From positions 13,244,501 through 13,308,500 of the forward strand of contig CM076960.1 of the NCBI GenBank assembly GCA_039566865.1: a DNA stretch of 64,000 nt, read 5' to 3'. The stretch is from Aurelia coerulea. Taxonomy: Eukaryota > Cnidaria > Scyphozoa > Semaeostomeae > Ulmaridae. Both the position numbers and the translations under genes were made by a program. The notes below the pieces were generated by a model, which made no database searches, was not told the origin of the DNA, and saw only the letters and a list, made by a program, of their open reading frames with translations. Positions 53,801 through 63,632 of the stretch are shown here, piece after piece. Position 1 is the first letter of the stretch, and every line of letters begins with the position of its first letter.

Positions 53801-56800
53801 TCTCATCATCTCTCGGAAACCTCGAGAATCTTCGATTTTCGATTTTCAAAATAACCTCTTTGCTCTCTTCGTTTCATCCAGGCTCTTGTCTTTCCTCTCT
53901 TCACTTCTGTCTCTCCTCATCTAAGACTGTTACCAAAATCAGAGCAGCAACAGCCTTGCGTTTTCTTTTTGTGAGCTTCAGCTTCATATTGATTTGAGAA
54001 CAGCAAGAAAATAAAATTGAAAATTTGGCGGGCTGTTGTACAAGAACGAGGACAGAAAGTAAAACATGAAGTCGAGCCTGCCGCGAAATCGAGTAAGAGT
54101 CGGGTGAAAGTCGAGAGCATTTGGCCACCCTCTGCTCGACAATGCTCGACATTGCTCGATTTTTGTCGAGCTCTGTCGAGTGGAAAGTCGAGAGCGTTTG
54201 GCCGGAGCTTTAGGTATTGTCTGCACGCAGGCTAGCCCTGCCTGCCAAGTATGTTATTCAGATAATTCTTCTTGTGAGAGCAAATCTCCTCTCGGGAAGC
54301 AAAGGAAACTTCACAGTGTCCATACGGAATGTAAAATTAATGGAATGTAAAAAGAAACAAACAAACAAACAAACAAAAAACAAAAGAAACGTTTCTCCTT
54401 CAAAGAAATAGTGAGATTGATATCCATTGTCGTAGAATATGGCATAACAATTCATGAGCGAATCCTGGATGGAGACATAATGACAAAAAAGGAACAGTCA
54501 CATCGAACCAAGAGAAATGTTGTGAAGGATAAAGATTTAATTTGGGAATCAGGCGAAATTCCATATGAGATTGACAATTCATGTAAGTAGTTTTCAGTAA
54601 GATCATCTTCCTACAACGTGTCCCAATAAATTCATTTGTTCAGAAACTGCGGAGGAGCTTTAATTTCCCGCATTTTTTTCTTTTTATTCGCCTAAGTACC
54701 GAAGAATTTATATCGAACGATGATGGACAATATTTTCATATGGCTGGTGAGTCAAAAAGACTTGACACTTTTTGTGGGCTGTGGAATGAAAGTACACGGC
54801 CGATATTCAAAACTGAAATGTTAATCTATCAGCCAAAACCTAACTTAGATATGACAATTCTTTGGTAGTATCACTCATCTTCTGAACCCAAAAATTAGGG
54901 AAATGCGTGTAAGGGGTTTGTGTGGGAACCCAAAAATTAGGGAAATGCGTGTAAGGGGTTTGTGTGGGAACCCAAAAATTAGGGAAATGCGTGTAAGGGG
55001 TTTGTGTGGGAACGAAATTACACGTTCGTTCTGGTCCATGATTTAATTGCCATTGAAATTTGAAAACTCTTTCTAAAAAGGACAATTTTAAAGGGAATCT
55101 AAGCATATATAAGCCCTTGATAAAAATAGCTGTGCGAAGACAATAGACTATCACACGTGCCGCACCATATTTGGGTAACTGATCTACGTCAACAGGAAGT
55201 ACTGCAATCTGATAGGCTAGAAATTGATTGCAAGTGGCTTGAGCCACTGTTATATGCTTACATTCCCTTTAATGAAATTAAATTTCAGTGGCAACTAAAT
55301 CATCCACCAGTATCGAATGTGAAATTCTCCTTCCCATATAAACCCCTTAAAACTATTTACCTAATTTCTTGGTCTCACTGGTTGGTAATTTTCAATTTCA
55401 CAGTGACCTATTATCAAAAATCTCTTATTGAGGCTGCCATTGCTGTGTTTGAAGACAAGACTTGTATTCAGTTCAGGCAACGTGAAGCATCGGATAAACA
55501 CGGAGTCAAATTTGTGCAAGGCGTTGGGTAAGTGATACCAAGATATATCTCGTTACAGTATTCCATTCAAAATTAACTGCGAGCCCTTTACAAAGGATGG
55601 AAAAAGTTCCTTCAAACAGAAGCATAATCAGTTTTTGCCGACTTTTGAAAAGCTTTCCCTTTTGTTGGGACACAGGGGGCATTTTAGCTCCTAGGCCAAC
55701 AGTTACGTTTTAGTTGGCTATCAAAAAGTGAAGTATTTTTTGGTTGATCATTTTGCATTCTATGGCTCAGAATAAGGATTTGTAAGTACCAAATGTCCCG
55801 AGAAAATACTCTCCTTCAAAAAACCACCAAAATTCAATTCACAAAACCTATCATCAAAATGTCTTTTTTTTATCTCTCTTTATGAATGATCCAAATACTT
55901 TTGAAGATCATCAAATTTTTATTTGCGTTACTGAAAAAGTATAAAATGACAAGTCGAAAAGCATTATTCTTCACACTCTTTTAAAGCAACATCTTAAACC
56001 TTTTTTTTTCTATATATATATATGTGAAAAATTTACAAAACTACAAGATAAGCTAACTAAACTAATAACAAAGTAAAGCTAATACATTTTTTTCATAATT
56101 TAAAAGAAACTTCTAATAGATACAACACAAATTGCATTAACAATACGATTACAACATAATACGAAATACGAAATACGAAATCTTAAACCTGGCCTAACAG
56201 TCATTATTTTAACATTGTTCATTGTTCTTTCAAGTCTACAATAATACAGTTTGCGTTTCTTTCTGACATTTATAACGAAGCTAGAGCTTATATATGCACA
56301 AAGAAATTAATGTGGTTGTCATCGTGCTATTTGCAGTATGCTATACATGAGAAAATAATTTGACTTTGATCTCCGTGCAAAAATAGAGATTCAAAGATCG
56401 ATCACATAAAAATACCCTTATTGGAACGCCCGGTACAATTTTGTGAACTTTGCTTGACCCACAGTAATATGGTCTTTAACATTTTTAAATAACAAAGATT
56501 GTCTGTTTGTAGTACAATATGATTGTGATGGATTTCAAACAGCTACATATAGTTTTCGTATTCGAATATTTTAGGTATATTTCACGGCCAAGGCTCGATG
56601 AGCCATGCTTCCAGGGCCGAGGAGATGGCAAAAGCCTGGGGCCCATAGCCATAGAGGCCCATAAGTAATAACTTAATTTTTCAAGATATGGCTCAAATTC
56701 GGGTCTCTGGGTCAGGGCCAGTGTAGTCATAAAGGGCCCATCAATAATTTCTCAGTTTGTAATTTATATGAAATATTAAGAATCAAGAAGATGCAGAGAC

Positions 56801-59800
56801 AACGATAGTTCATTTCATTTTCTTACAAGCAGGTAACTACACCAATTAAACCATTGAAATGTACGGGGTGAGCCAGAAAAAATTTCCCTCATTCAAAAAT
56901 TTGTAGCACCAACAGCATTTAACGAAGGTTGAAGATTCAAGTTCTTGTTAAAAGCCTGATCATGAAACTATTGTATTGATGTTTCTAACGTTCTTATGAG
57001 CACTGAAAATATAGATAAATACGACTTTGCTAAATAATTTAGCTGCAAAGTGGGTGAAAAAGGGCCTAAAACAAAACGAGTCTCCTTACACGGAACAATG
57101 CGCAAGGCCATTTGACCTCTCGCAGGAGTGATAAGATATGTAGATTTTCAAACAAATATTGAAGATTTTCAATCCTATGGTAAGAGATGTGCAGATGATA
57201 TCTCTCACCTTTGAAAATTTTCTTTTATTGTTACGGGCGAGGAATTTCTTAACGATTTGATTAAGTGTTCTAGATCTTTTCAAGGCAGTTCGCCACCAAG
57301 AAATGTTCGTAAAGTCAAATTTACCTATATTTCTAGTGCTCATAAAAAAGGGAAAAATTTACAAAAATGTTTCCTCTCGGCTATGAAGTAAAATTCGATT
57401 CTTCGCAACCCATCAAGTACTCTTGGTGCTATGAATCTTCAAATGTGGAATCTTCTTTCTGGCTCACCTCCGGTTCGTCAGTCCATGTTTCTATTCAAGA
57501 AATGCCTTTCTGACTTATGGTGGCTGTATCAAAAACTGTTATTATATCATGATTCTTATGCATAATGACTGGCTAGCTCGTTGATATGATCATGGTATTT
57601 GGTGGCGCAAATAGCCAGCAGAGCGATTCTAGCGACCTTGATTTTAAACATTTTCCCAGGGGAACATGCCACCGGGCCCCCTAGATGGGTGCGCCTTGCA
57701 GGGGCCCATGTTTCATCTCGACTCGGGGCCCAAAAATCCTCTCCGTGGCCCTGCATGCTTCTCCTGTGCTGGATCATATAGAGTAAACATTCTTGTAGGT
57801 AACTTTGTATTAGGGTGTTTTCCATAAATAGAAATAGAATTTTAGAATTTCTTCTTGGTTTATTTCGATTCGATATTTACATAGCTAACAATGTAAACAA
57901 AATATACAAAGTTAATTAATCTAAATCGAATTAAATTAAAATGTATACAAAGATTATTGTTGAATAAAATCAAAAATAAAAATAAAATTAAAAATACTGC
58001 AGGCATTACATTTACATTCTCGGCCATTCCATTGCTTTATCAAAAGTTTCAAGTTTTCAACGCATTTCAATTTATTTGGTAAAATGCTGGATTTAGATTA
58101 TTCCTTTTTGTGTAAATTGCAATGCAAAGAATTCTTTGACGCGAGACTTGCTTGGTACATCTTCCTTACTTTTGGAGTAAATCATAAATGTGTTTCATAA
58201 ATGTGTGTCATAAATTTGTTTCATAAATGTGTTTCATAATGTGTTTCATAAATGTGTTTCATACATTTGTTTCACGTTTCACCACTGGGTTTAAAATTCA
58301 TCGTTGTAGGTGCTGGTCATACTTAGGCCGAGTAATACCAGACGATACTACAAAGAACTACCAAGAGGTGTCACTGGGGGCTGGCTGCATTTCAAAAGGC
58401 ATTGTTTTGCATGAAATATTGCATTTCCTTGGATTTTATCATGAACATACCCGCTACGATAGAGATGAATACATCAAAGTCAACTGGAAAAATATCAAAA
58501 CAGGTATATGATATAACAGAATAAGTCAAAACATGGACACCAAATCGTGATTGGAAGTCTGATGATAGTCTTATCCAAATGTTGTTTGAGGCGGCCAGCC
58601 CAGACACTTTTGTAACACCAATCAGAGAGCAGAATTTGCAGTCAAAGGAAGGTAAACACCTAAATGTGGGCAAATTTTTCCAACAATATCAACGATGGTA
58701 AAAACATTAACAGATTTTTAAGACGAAGGGATTAGAATTGACTGCCGAGCTACTCTCATATATGTACCAGTTTAGTCAATGAAAACAATCCTTCATTTGA
58801 AGGGTCATGGCTCCCTGGATATTAAAGCAATAATATTAGCAAATGCTCTGTTTCACGGTGGACATGTTCAATTAGATGTAAAACTCTACCTGGCTTAAAT
58901 TCCGGAATAATGAGAGATTCTTTGTTGAGGCCCATTCAAAACCTTCAAAAGTGCTTGAAAATAATAGGAAAATTTGGTCGCGAGTTTATGCCATTTTCGA
59001 AAGTTTCTTAAAGGGACTTTCTGGAGAAGATCATTCAAAGTTTACGAACGGAGTGGCCGATTAAAATCAGGTAAAATTCTAATTTCATTGAACATGCCCA
59101 CAGTTAAACAGAATGTCGGAAAATATCATTGCATTGATAGCCATGGAAATAAAACTGTTCTCACCGGTATTGTTTTTATGGCTCACCAGATAGCCTAGGA
59201 GAGAACTTCTGGGAGCTTTCGGATCAGATGTTCGTGATGGTGGAACCCGGGAAAAAATGTGAGGGTTATAAGTCAAAACTCTCCAGGCTAGATGCTACAA
59301 GGTATACCCAGACGATTGTCTTGAATTTCTCAAATTTTTAGCCGAACTTTTGGAAGAAGGGGGTAATTTACCCCGGCTCCGCCACTGGATGCCCGCTTGC
59401 TCGACTTATCTAAATACAGTTATGAGCAATGAACATGAAGAGAAGGTTTTGTATCAAAGAATAACACTGAAAGAATAGAAAGCCCAAGACAGGAATATGA
59501 AGAAGGAAAAGGAAAAGAAAATACATTTACATGACTAAAATCATCTTGTTCTTGCAGTGGAGCCCCCGTGGAGCCCGATCAGGCCACAAATTGAAACCAA
59601 TATGACTGCTACCTGTAAACAAGGAGAAATTTGTTAACGAAAGTTCAGGTTTCCGAAAAAACAAAGGGACAAACTGAAAAATAGATTTCCCTCCTCTGAG
59701 TGCACTCAATCAAGTCGAAATCAACAGAGAAAGCAAAGCATTATGATCGACTGCGTTGAAATTAATTCATCCTTGCTCTACTAGTATCAAAATTTGCTTC

Positions 59801-62800
59801 CAAAATTTAAAGGCAAACTGTCGTGGCGCTGATTGGATGAATAAAACAATAAAAAAGAATACAGGGTGTCCCAAAAAAATGGTGCCTCGTTTGCCTGAAG
59901 ATTGCGGCAAAACGGCAAAGCATTCTCGCCAAATTTTTGCATGATGTTGCTCTTCAGATATTCAATTAAAGTTTGCTACCATCCCCATAAAAGTCCGTTG
60001 AAAAATTATGGAGCTATGACCTTCAGGGGACCAAATTTCCCCGATGACTGAAAACAGCTGTCGGCTATTTCGTCTTACTATTTTGCAGCGATAAATATCT
60101 TCATGGATGCAAAATGAAACTGCTGCCTCTAATGTCATAGCTCTAGTGAAAATTCCGATATTCCTCCGAGAGTTCCACTATCTCTTAAATTATTTCTTAC
60201 CTCACGTGAAGATACTTATCACTACAAAATAGTAAGACAAAATGGCCGATCCCTGGTATCAGTCATCAAGCAAATTTGGTCTTCAGAAGGTCAAATCTCC
60301 GTCATTTTTAAGCGGATTTTGACGGGGATGGCAGCAAACTTTATTTGAACATTTGAAAAGCAACATCATATGAAAGTTTGGCGAGAATCTGTTGCCCTTT
60401 TGTTGCGATCTTTAGGTAATCGGGGCACAATTTTTTGTGACACCCTCTAGAATAAGGCAAGTAATTTCGCTGTACACTGAAATTCATGAAGTTGATTAAG
60501 GCTTGATGACATCAGAGGCCTGGTTTGTTGTTAGTGATTTCAACATCACGATTAGCCAATCACAGCCATGACAGTGCGCTTTCAATTGATTTCTTTCCAG
60601 GCTCAGAAAAGCATTTTGAATTAGTGGACCAGTCAGCTGGTGACTTCATCTTACCTGGTTACGACTATGAAAGCCTGTTGCATTATGGGAGGATAGCATT
60701 CAGCGCCAACGGCCAACCAACGCTACAGGCAAGAGATGATCCCATGAGAATGCTTGGTCAGAATGATGGACTAAGCAGAAAGGATATCGAAAAAGTTAAT
60801 AAACTTTACAAGTGCAAAGGTAATGTACGTTACATCTTTCAAATCTACCAAGTTGGTAAATAAAGGTTCGCCGTTGAGAAGCTGAATTTATCCTGCCTGC
60901 AATGCCTGCCAAAAGTCTCGGAATACCTTCGCTATTTTTGCCTTGTCTTGCGATTTCCCCCTCTCCTCCTCAGAACAATGTTTTTCTGTCATGATAAAAT
61001 GGGGATGGCAGGACGATTCGCGACTCTGATGGAATGCTGAGACAATAACCTTGCAAATCAACATTGTTTCGGGGGTGAGGGGATGTGTAAACCAGATCGT
61101 TATTGTTAGAACCGCGTATTGTCAAGAAATGGCCTAAGGACTTTGGCAGGCATTGTAAGTACAGGGTGTCCCAAAAATTGAGTCTCATTTGCGTGGCTAC
61201 TGCACTGTGGAGGAGCTGTAGCTTTAATTGTCTCTGTTTTTGTACAGTTGCATAGGTCAGGCTTCAACTTAGAGTCGGAGACCTCGTTTGAGTCAATCTG
61301 ACAAATGGTTGCTTATTTATTTGAGATGAGAGGCAAAATAAATGCTTGCATCAAAAACAGCGCCTCTATTGTTCTGCAGCAATATCAAAATCAAGTAATG
61401 TTTGAAAGAAAGGGTTCTAAGGCCCCGTTAACAATGCGCCGTTTGTGTACAGGGTGTCCCAAAAAACATGTGCACCGTTTGAATAGCTATTGTGGAGGAG
61501 CCATTAATCTAAATTTCCTGTTTTTTAGATTTGTGAATAGAAGAAATTTCAACTTAGAGTTTGGCACCGAGTGTGTGTAAATCTGACAAGTGGTTGCTGA
61601 TTTATTGAGAAAGAAAATCACAATAATCCGTTGCTTCAAAACCAGAGGATTTTGTCTCCGTACCTAACCTTATAACTTGAATTTTAGCATTAAATTGACT
61701 TAAACTTTACAGTTATGCCAGGAGTCGTATTTGGCAGTAATCAATGACCATATTCTTCAAGAATATCGACCAAGCGGCCTGCTGAACGCAGTATTGTTGG
61801 TTTAAAGCGACTTTGTCACATTTGAGAAGCAAAATATCTGATGGATGCATGCCATGGCCTGAAGCACTTGTGTTGCACATTTCCATTCTTAGCAACCCTA
61901 GATATGTCCAATATTCTTGGTTGTCACAAAATTCAATGTATGACTATCTGTCTCACTTATGAACATTAGAAAACAGGGCTAGGTATGTTTTTTTTCAATA
62001 AATTTCGTTGATTTTAACGCAATGGAAAATAATGAATCCTCTGGTTTTGAGGCAGCCAATAATTTTAGCTTTCTTGCTCCATAATTCAGCAACTGGTGAT
62101 TGGATTTACTCAAACTCGGTGTCAATCTTTAATTTGAAGTCTCTTCTGTCAAGAATCTTAAAAACAGAACAATTGGATTGACGGTGGCTCCGCAGAAGCC
62201 ACCCAAACAGCGCACATGTTTTTGAGACGCCCTGTACAAAAACGGAGAGAAAAGCCTCCGTTTTTGTGAAAGTGTTCACACTGATACGCACAAAAACGCC
62301 ACAAAAACGGAGGTTTTCGAAAACGCTATCAAAAGTGGATATCCGCAAAACCGGATGTTTTTGAAAACGCACTTGATCAATGTGAACGCACAAAAACGGA
62401 GGATTTTGTCTCCGATGAGGTGGATCAATGTGAACGGATTAAAACAGAGCAATGTGAATGGGTAGCTTGGATGCCACAAAAACGGATACTAACAAAAACA
62501 GAGCAATCTGAACGTGGCCTAAGTTACATTCAAATTTTCTCTACATTTGTAAAAGGGTTGAGAATGCTGTTTTATGGATAAACTAAACTATAAACCCTTT
62601 AAACGCCAGGACCTTCCTTTCAAGTGCCACCACGGTTTGTGTGTGAATTGACAAAATCGGCTAAGGTTTGTTTGCCCATTTTAAGTCATGTGACCATACT
62701 CTTGAGAAGTTTCAAATTATACTACTGTTTGCATTCATGGCACAAGTTTTCATGTTGCAAAATATGTTAAAGAATTAAAAAGAGGCTTTATCTTGGTTGA

Positions 62801-63482
62801 ATCAAGAGATTGATCGCCTGACTTGAATTGGTATAAGCAAACCTTAGCCGATTTTGTCTATTGGGAACTGAGACGCCATAACTCCTGGAAACCGTGAGAT
62901 ATTTAAACGGGCACTTAAACAGGTCTACCCCAAAATTTGAAGAGTAGATTTCTTCAAAAAAAAGTCGGGAAATTTCAAGCAATCTTCTGTCCTTGCTGCG
63001 TTTTATGAAAGTAGGTAAAATTTAGCAAAATCTTCACGGGTTTCTTTTGCCTGCTTTGCTTATTCGCCGTCTCAGTGGTCCGTGCAATTTTTTTTATTTG
63101 GCTTTTAAGCGGCAACCATCGATCCGCATTGCAGCAGTAGAACTGATTGAAAATTTCTACTTACCCTGTCATTTCAACCACTGAACTGTGGATTTATAGT
63201 TTTCTTTCAGGCTGAAATTGATTTTCAGACAGTCTGAAATTGTAGCGTGTCCACAAAGGATCCTGGGTAGCAATAACTCTTTAAATTTTTTGCCTCCTAT
63301 CATACTCATCTGGTGCGGTCCCATTTATTTCAGAGAAGAAGTCCAAAGGATGGAGCAATTGGTCAAAATGGAGTGAGTGTTATGGTGATCGAAAGCAGTC
63401 ACGATCGAGATATTGTTTACAAAATGATTTAAATGCATGCGCAAGTCCATTTGAAATAATAAGGAGACGATGTACAACATAA
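50795..63482 (+). CDS. Secreted astacin metalloprotease with TSP1-like C-terminus
   Basis: A zinc endopeptidase of the astacin family (M12A), expected to be secreted and to cleave extracellular proteins. Seven exons sum to 954 nt (317 residues plus TAA). Residues 1-22 form a hydrophobic signal peptide. The propeptide holds LDGDIM (51-56), the counterpart of the FxGD aspartate-switch motif. A basic site RTKR (64-67) can release the mature enzyme. The catalytic domain has HEILHFLGFYHEHTRYDRD (165-183) with zinc ligands His165, His169 and His175 and catalytic Glu166. Disulfide cysteines are at 110, 132, 157 and 267, and the Met-turn reads SLLHY (220-224). The turn's normal Met is Leu222. Residues 275-315 form a TSP1-like WSNWSKWSEC module with four cysteines rather than six. 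Cnidarian astacins serve in development and in nematocysts. This one's role is unknown. Confidence 0.93.
50871..51672 (+). other. Astacin intron 1, no recognised element
   Basis: An 0.8-kb intron with only a short ACATACATAC run near 51569. Nothing else is seen. Confidence 0.55.
51673..51717 (+). CDS. Astacin exon 2, 45-nt propeptide microexon
   Basis: It completes Asp26, encodes residues 27-40 (QEQPTADHIYQINE) and gives one base of Lys41. Acceptor ATTTTAG ends at 51672 and donor GTAAGT starts at 51718. Phase fits both neighbours (1 to 1), so skipping it would keep frame. Confidence 0.82.
51718..53018 (+). other. Astacin intron 2, first part
   Basis: 1.3 kb up to the Mutator-like element. 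A C14 run preceded by GGTA at 52900-52913 resembles the G-run element ends but has no partner. Nothing else is seen. Confidence 0.5.
53028..54234. mobile_element. Mutator-like element with 9-bp duplication
   Basis: The ends TAGCCTGCGTGCAGACTATA and its near-complement are inverted (21 of 22 match). The exact 9-bp direct repeat GCCCTGCCT flanks them (53019-53027, 54235-54243). About 410 bp is its own sequence. The rest is the nested element 53416-54209. It is non-autonomous. Confidence 0.88.
53416..54209. mobile_element. PIF/Harbinger-like MITE rich in GTCGAG motifs
   Basis: The ends AGCTCCGGCCAAACGCTCTC and complement are flanked by TTA (53413-53415, 54210-54212). GTCGAG or CTCGAC recurs many times within about 250 bp of the left end and 150 bp of the right, in both orientations. 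No transposase is encoded. Confidence 0.87.
54436..54582 (+). CDS. Astacin exon 3, aspartate switch and cleavage site
   Basis: It completes Lys41 and encodes residues 42-89 plus one base. It includes ILDGDIM, the RTKR basic site and GEIPYEID, the equivalent of the mature-chain start GxIPYxI. Acceptor GTCGTAG ends at 54435 and donor GTAAGT starts at 54583. Confidence 0.9.
54741..55075 (+). repeat. Dispersed repeat with 42-bp triplication
   Basis: A member of the 17948-18216 family. Within it a 42-bp unit (AACCCAAAAATTAGGGAAAT...) is repeated three times at 54885-55010 with no visible differences. Confidence 0.8.
55092..55268. mobile_element. 177-bp TTAA-flanked MITE
   Basis: The ends AGGGAATCTAAGCATATATA and TATATGCTTACATTCCCT are inverted, with TTAA at 55088-55091 and 55269-55272. 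It is the uninterrupted relative of 50050-50430. Its 177-bp length equals the satellite unit length by coincidence; the sequences are unrelated. Confidence 0.85.
55404..55527 (+). CDS. Astacin exon 4, N-terminal catalytic subdomain
   Basis: It completes Leu90 and encodes residues 91-130 plus two bases, including LIEAAIAVFEDKTCIQFRQR. This is the AMxxxExxTCIRF block of astacins, with Cys110 as the first disulfide cysteine. Acceptor TTTCACAG ends at 55403 and donor GTAAGT starts at 55528. Confidence 0.95.
56870..57475. mobile_element. Probable MITE with GGTGAGCCAGAAA ends
   Basis: The left end GGGGTGAGCCAGAAAAAA and right end CTTTCTGGCTCACCTCC are inverted. Interior blocks such as TGAGCACTGAAAATATAG and CTATATTTCTAGTGCTCA also pair. 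The duplication at the ends is not clear. Confidence 0.6.
58184..58272 (+). repeat. Tandem TTTCATAAATGTG repeats
   Basis: Six or so imperfect copies of a 14-16-bp unit lie about 40 bp before the acceptor of astacin exon 5. Confidence 0.8.
58310..58503 (+). CDS. Astacin exon 5, zinc-binding site
   Basis: It completes Gly131 and encodes residues 132-195 plus one base. It begins CWSYLGR, then SLGAGCISKGIVLHE with the full zinc motif HEILHFLGFYHEHTRYDRD. All three zinc His residues and the catalytic Glu are present. Acceptor GTTGTAG ends at 58309 and donor GTATAT starts at 58504. Confidence 0.97.
58504..60600 (+). other. Astacin intron 5
   Basis: 2.1 kb containing the mariner-type MITE 59862-60447. 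The segment 58600-59860 shows nothing recognisable. Confidence 0.5.
59862..60447. mobile_element. 586-bp mariner-type MITE with internal palindrome
   Basis: The ends CAGGGTGTCCCAAAAAAATG and TTTTTTGTGACACCCTC are flanked by TA (59860-59861, 60448-60449). Internal blocks CATTTTGTCTTACTATTTTG-like and complement bracket the centre. A truncated relative is at 35270-35636. Confidence 0.8.
60601..60819 (+). CDS. Astacin exon 6, Met-turn
   Basis: It completes Gly196 and encodes residues 197-268 plus one base. YDYESLLHYGRIAFS carries the Met-turn position with Leu in place of Met. The fifth-ligand-type Tyr224 is kept. The exon ends with KLYKC, where Cys267 is the last catalytic-domain cysteine. Acceptor TTTCCAG ends at 60600 and donor GTAATG starts at 60820. 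Confidence 0.96.
61162..61447. mobile_element. Truncated mariner-type MITE
   Basis: The left end CAGGGTGTCCCAAAAATTGA follows TA (61160-61161) and the start matches 16937-17561. The right part is missing where the 785-bp MITE at 61450 begins. Confidence 0.65.
61450..62234. mobile_element. 785-bp mariner-type MITE, inverted copy
   Basis: The ends CAGGGTGTCCCAAAAAACAT and GACGCCCTG-type complement are flanked by TA (61448-61449, 62235-62236). Exactly the same length as 14858-15642 but in opposite orientation. Confidence 0.88.
62238..62521. mobile_element. Possible element rich in CAAAAACGGA motifs
   Basis: Nine or more copies of AAAAACGGA or AAAACGC and several of TCAATGTGAACG lie in both orientations over 280 bp. 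Clear terminal repeats were not found. It resembles the subterminal-repeat zone of a DNA element. Confidence 0.5.
62522..63333 (+). other. Astacin intron 6, rest, no recognised element
   Basis: No gene or repeat is recognised here. It ends at the acceptor before exon 7. Confidence 0.5.
63334..63482 (+). CDS. Astacin exon 7, TSP1-like module and stop
   Basis: It completes Glu269, encodes residues 270-317 and ends in TAA (63480-63482). It begins KKSKGWSNWSKWSECYGDRK, the Trp-rich start of a thrombospondin type-1 repeat. Cysteines are at 284, 296, 304 and 315, so the CSxTCG part is reduced. Acceptor TTTCAG ends at 63333. Confidence 0.92.
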
Positions 63483-63548
63483 AGAGGTATGATATACTTG
63501 GAACTCTGTAGTTTAAAGAAGGATTGAGTTGTTTGCTTAGCATAAAAG

Positions 63549-63632
63549 ATGAGTGTATGTTATGGTGATCGAAAACAGTCATGATCAAGATATTGTTTAC
63601 AAAATGGTTTAAATGCAAGTCCATATACTTGG
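63549..63632 (+). pseudogene. Partial duplicate of the TSP1 exon
   Basis: TTATGGTGATCGAAAACAGT and GATATTGTTTACAAAATGG repeat 63381-63427 with few changes, followed by TTTAAATGCAAGTCCAT. Relative to exon 7 it has a 4-bp insertion and loses frame. A tandem duplication of about 180 bp, likely transcribed only as 3' UTR if at all. Confidence 0.75.

Larger units (their letters stand above)
55528..58309 (+). other. Astacin intron 4
   Basis: 2.8 kb. It includes a possible MITE at about 55795-56435 (CGGGCGTTCC end), an element at 56870-57475 with GGTGAGCCAGAAA ends, and short tandem TTTCATAAATGTG repeats at 58184-58272 just before exon 5. No gene is seen. Confidence 0.5.

Noticed and set aside
53413..54235. 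Several overlapping frames of 70-106 codons
   Set aside because: They arise from the GTCGAG-rich inverted repeats of a MITE and read in all frames and both strands.
54840..55247. 135-codon minus-strand frame with repeated NFWVPTQTPYTHFP units
   Set aside because: The protein repeat is only the translation of the 42-bp DNA triplication plus a MITE end. There is no start context or homologous frame in the other family members.
55092..55268. 177-bp MITE taken as a stray satellite unit
   Set aside because: Equal length is coincidence. The sequence is unrelated and has inverted ends with TTAA flanks.
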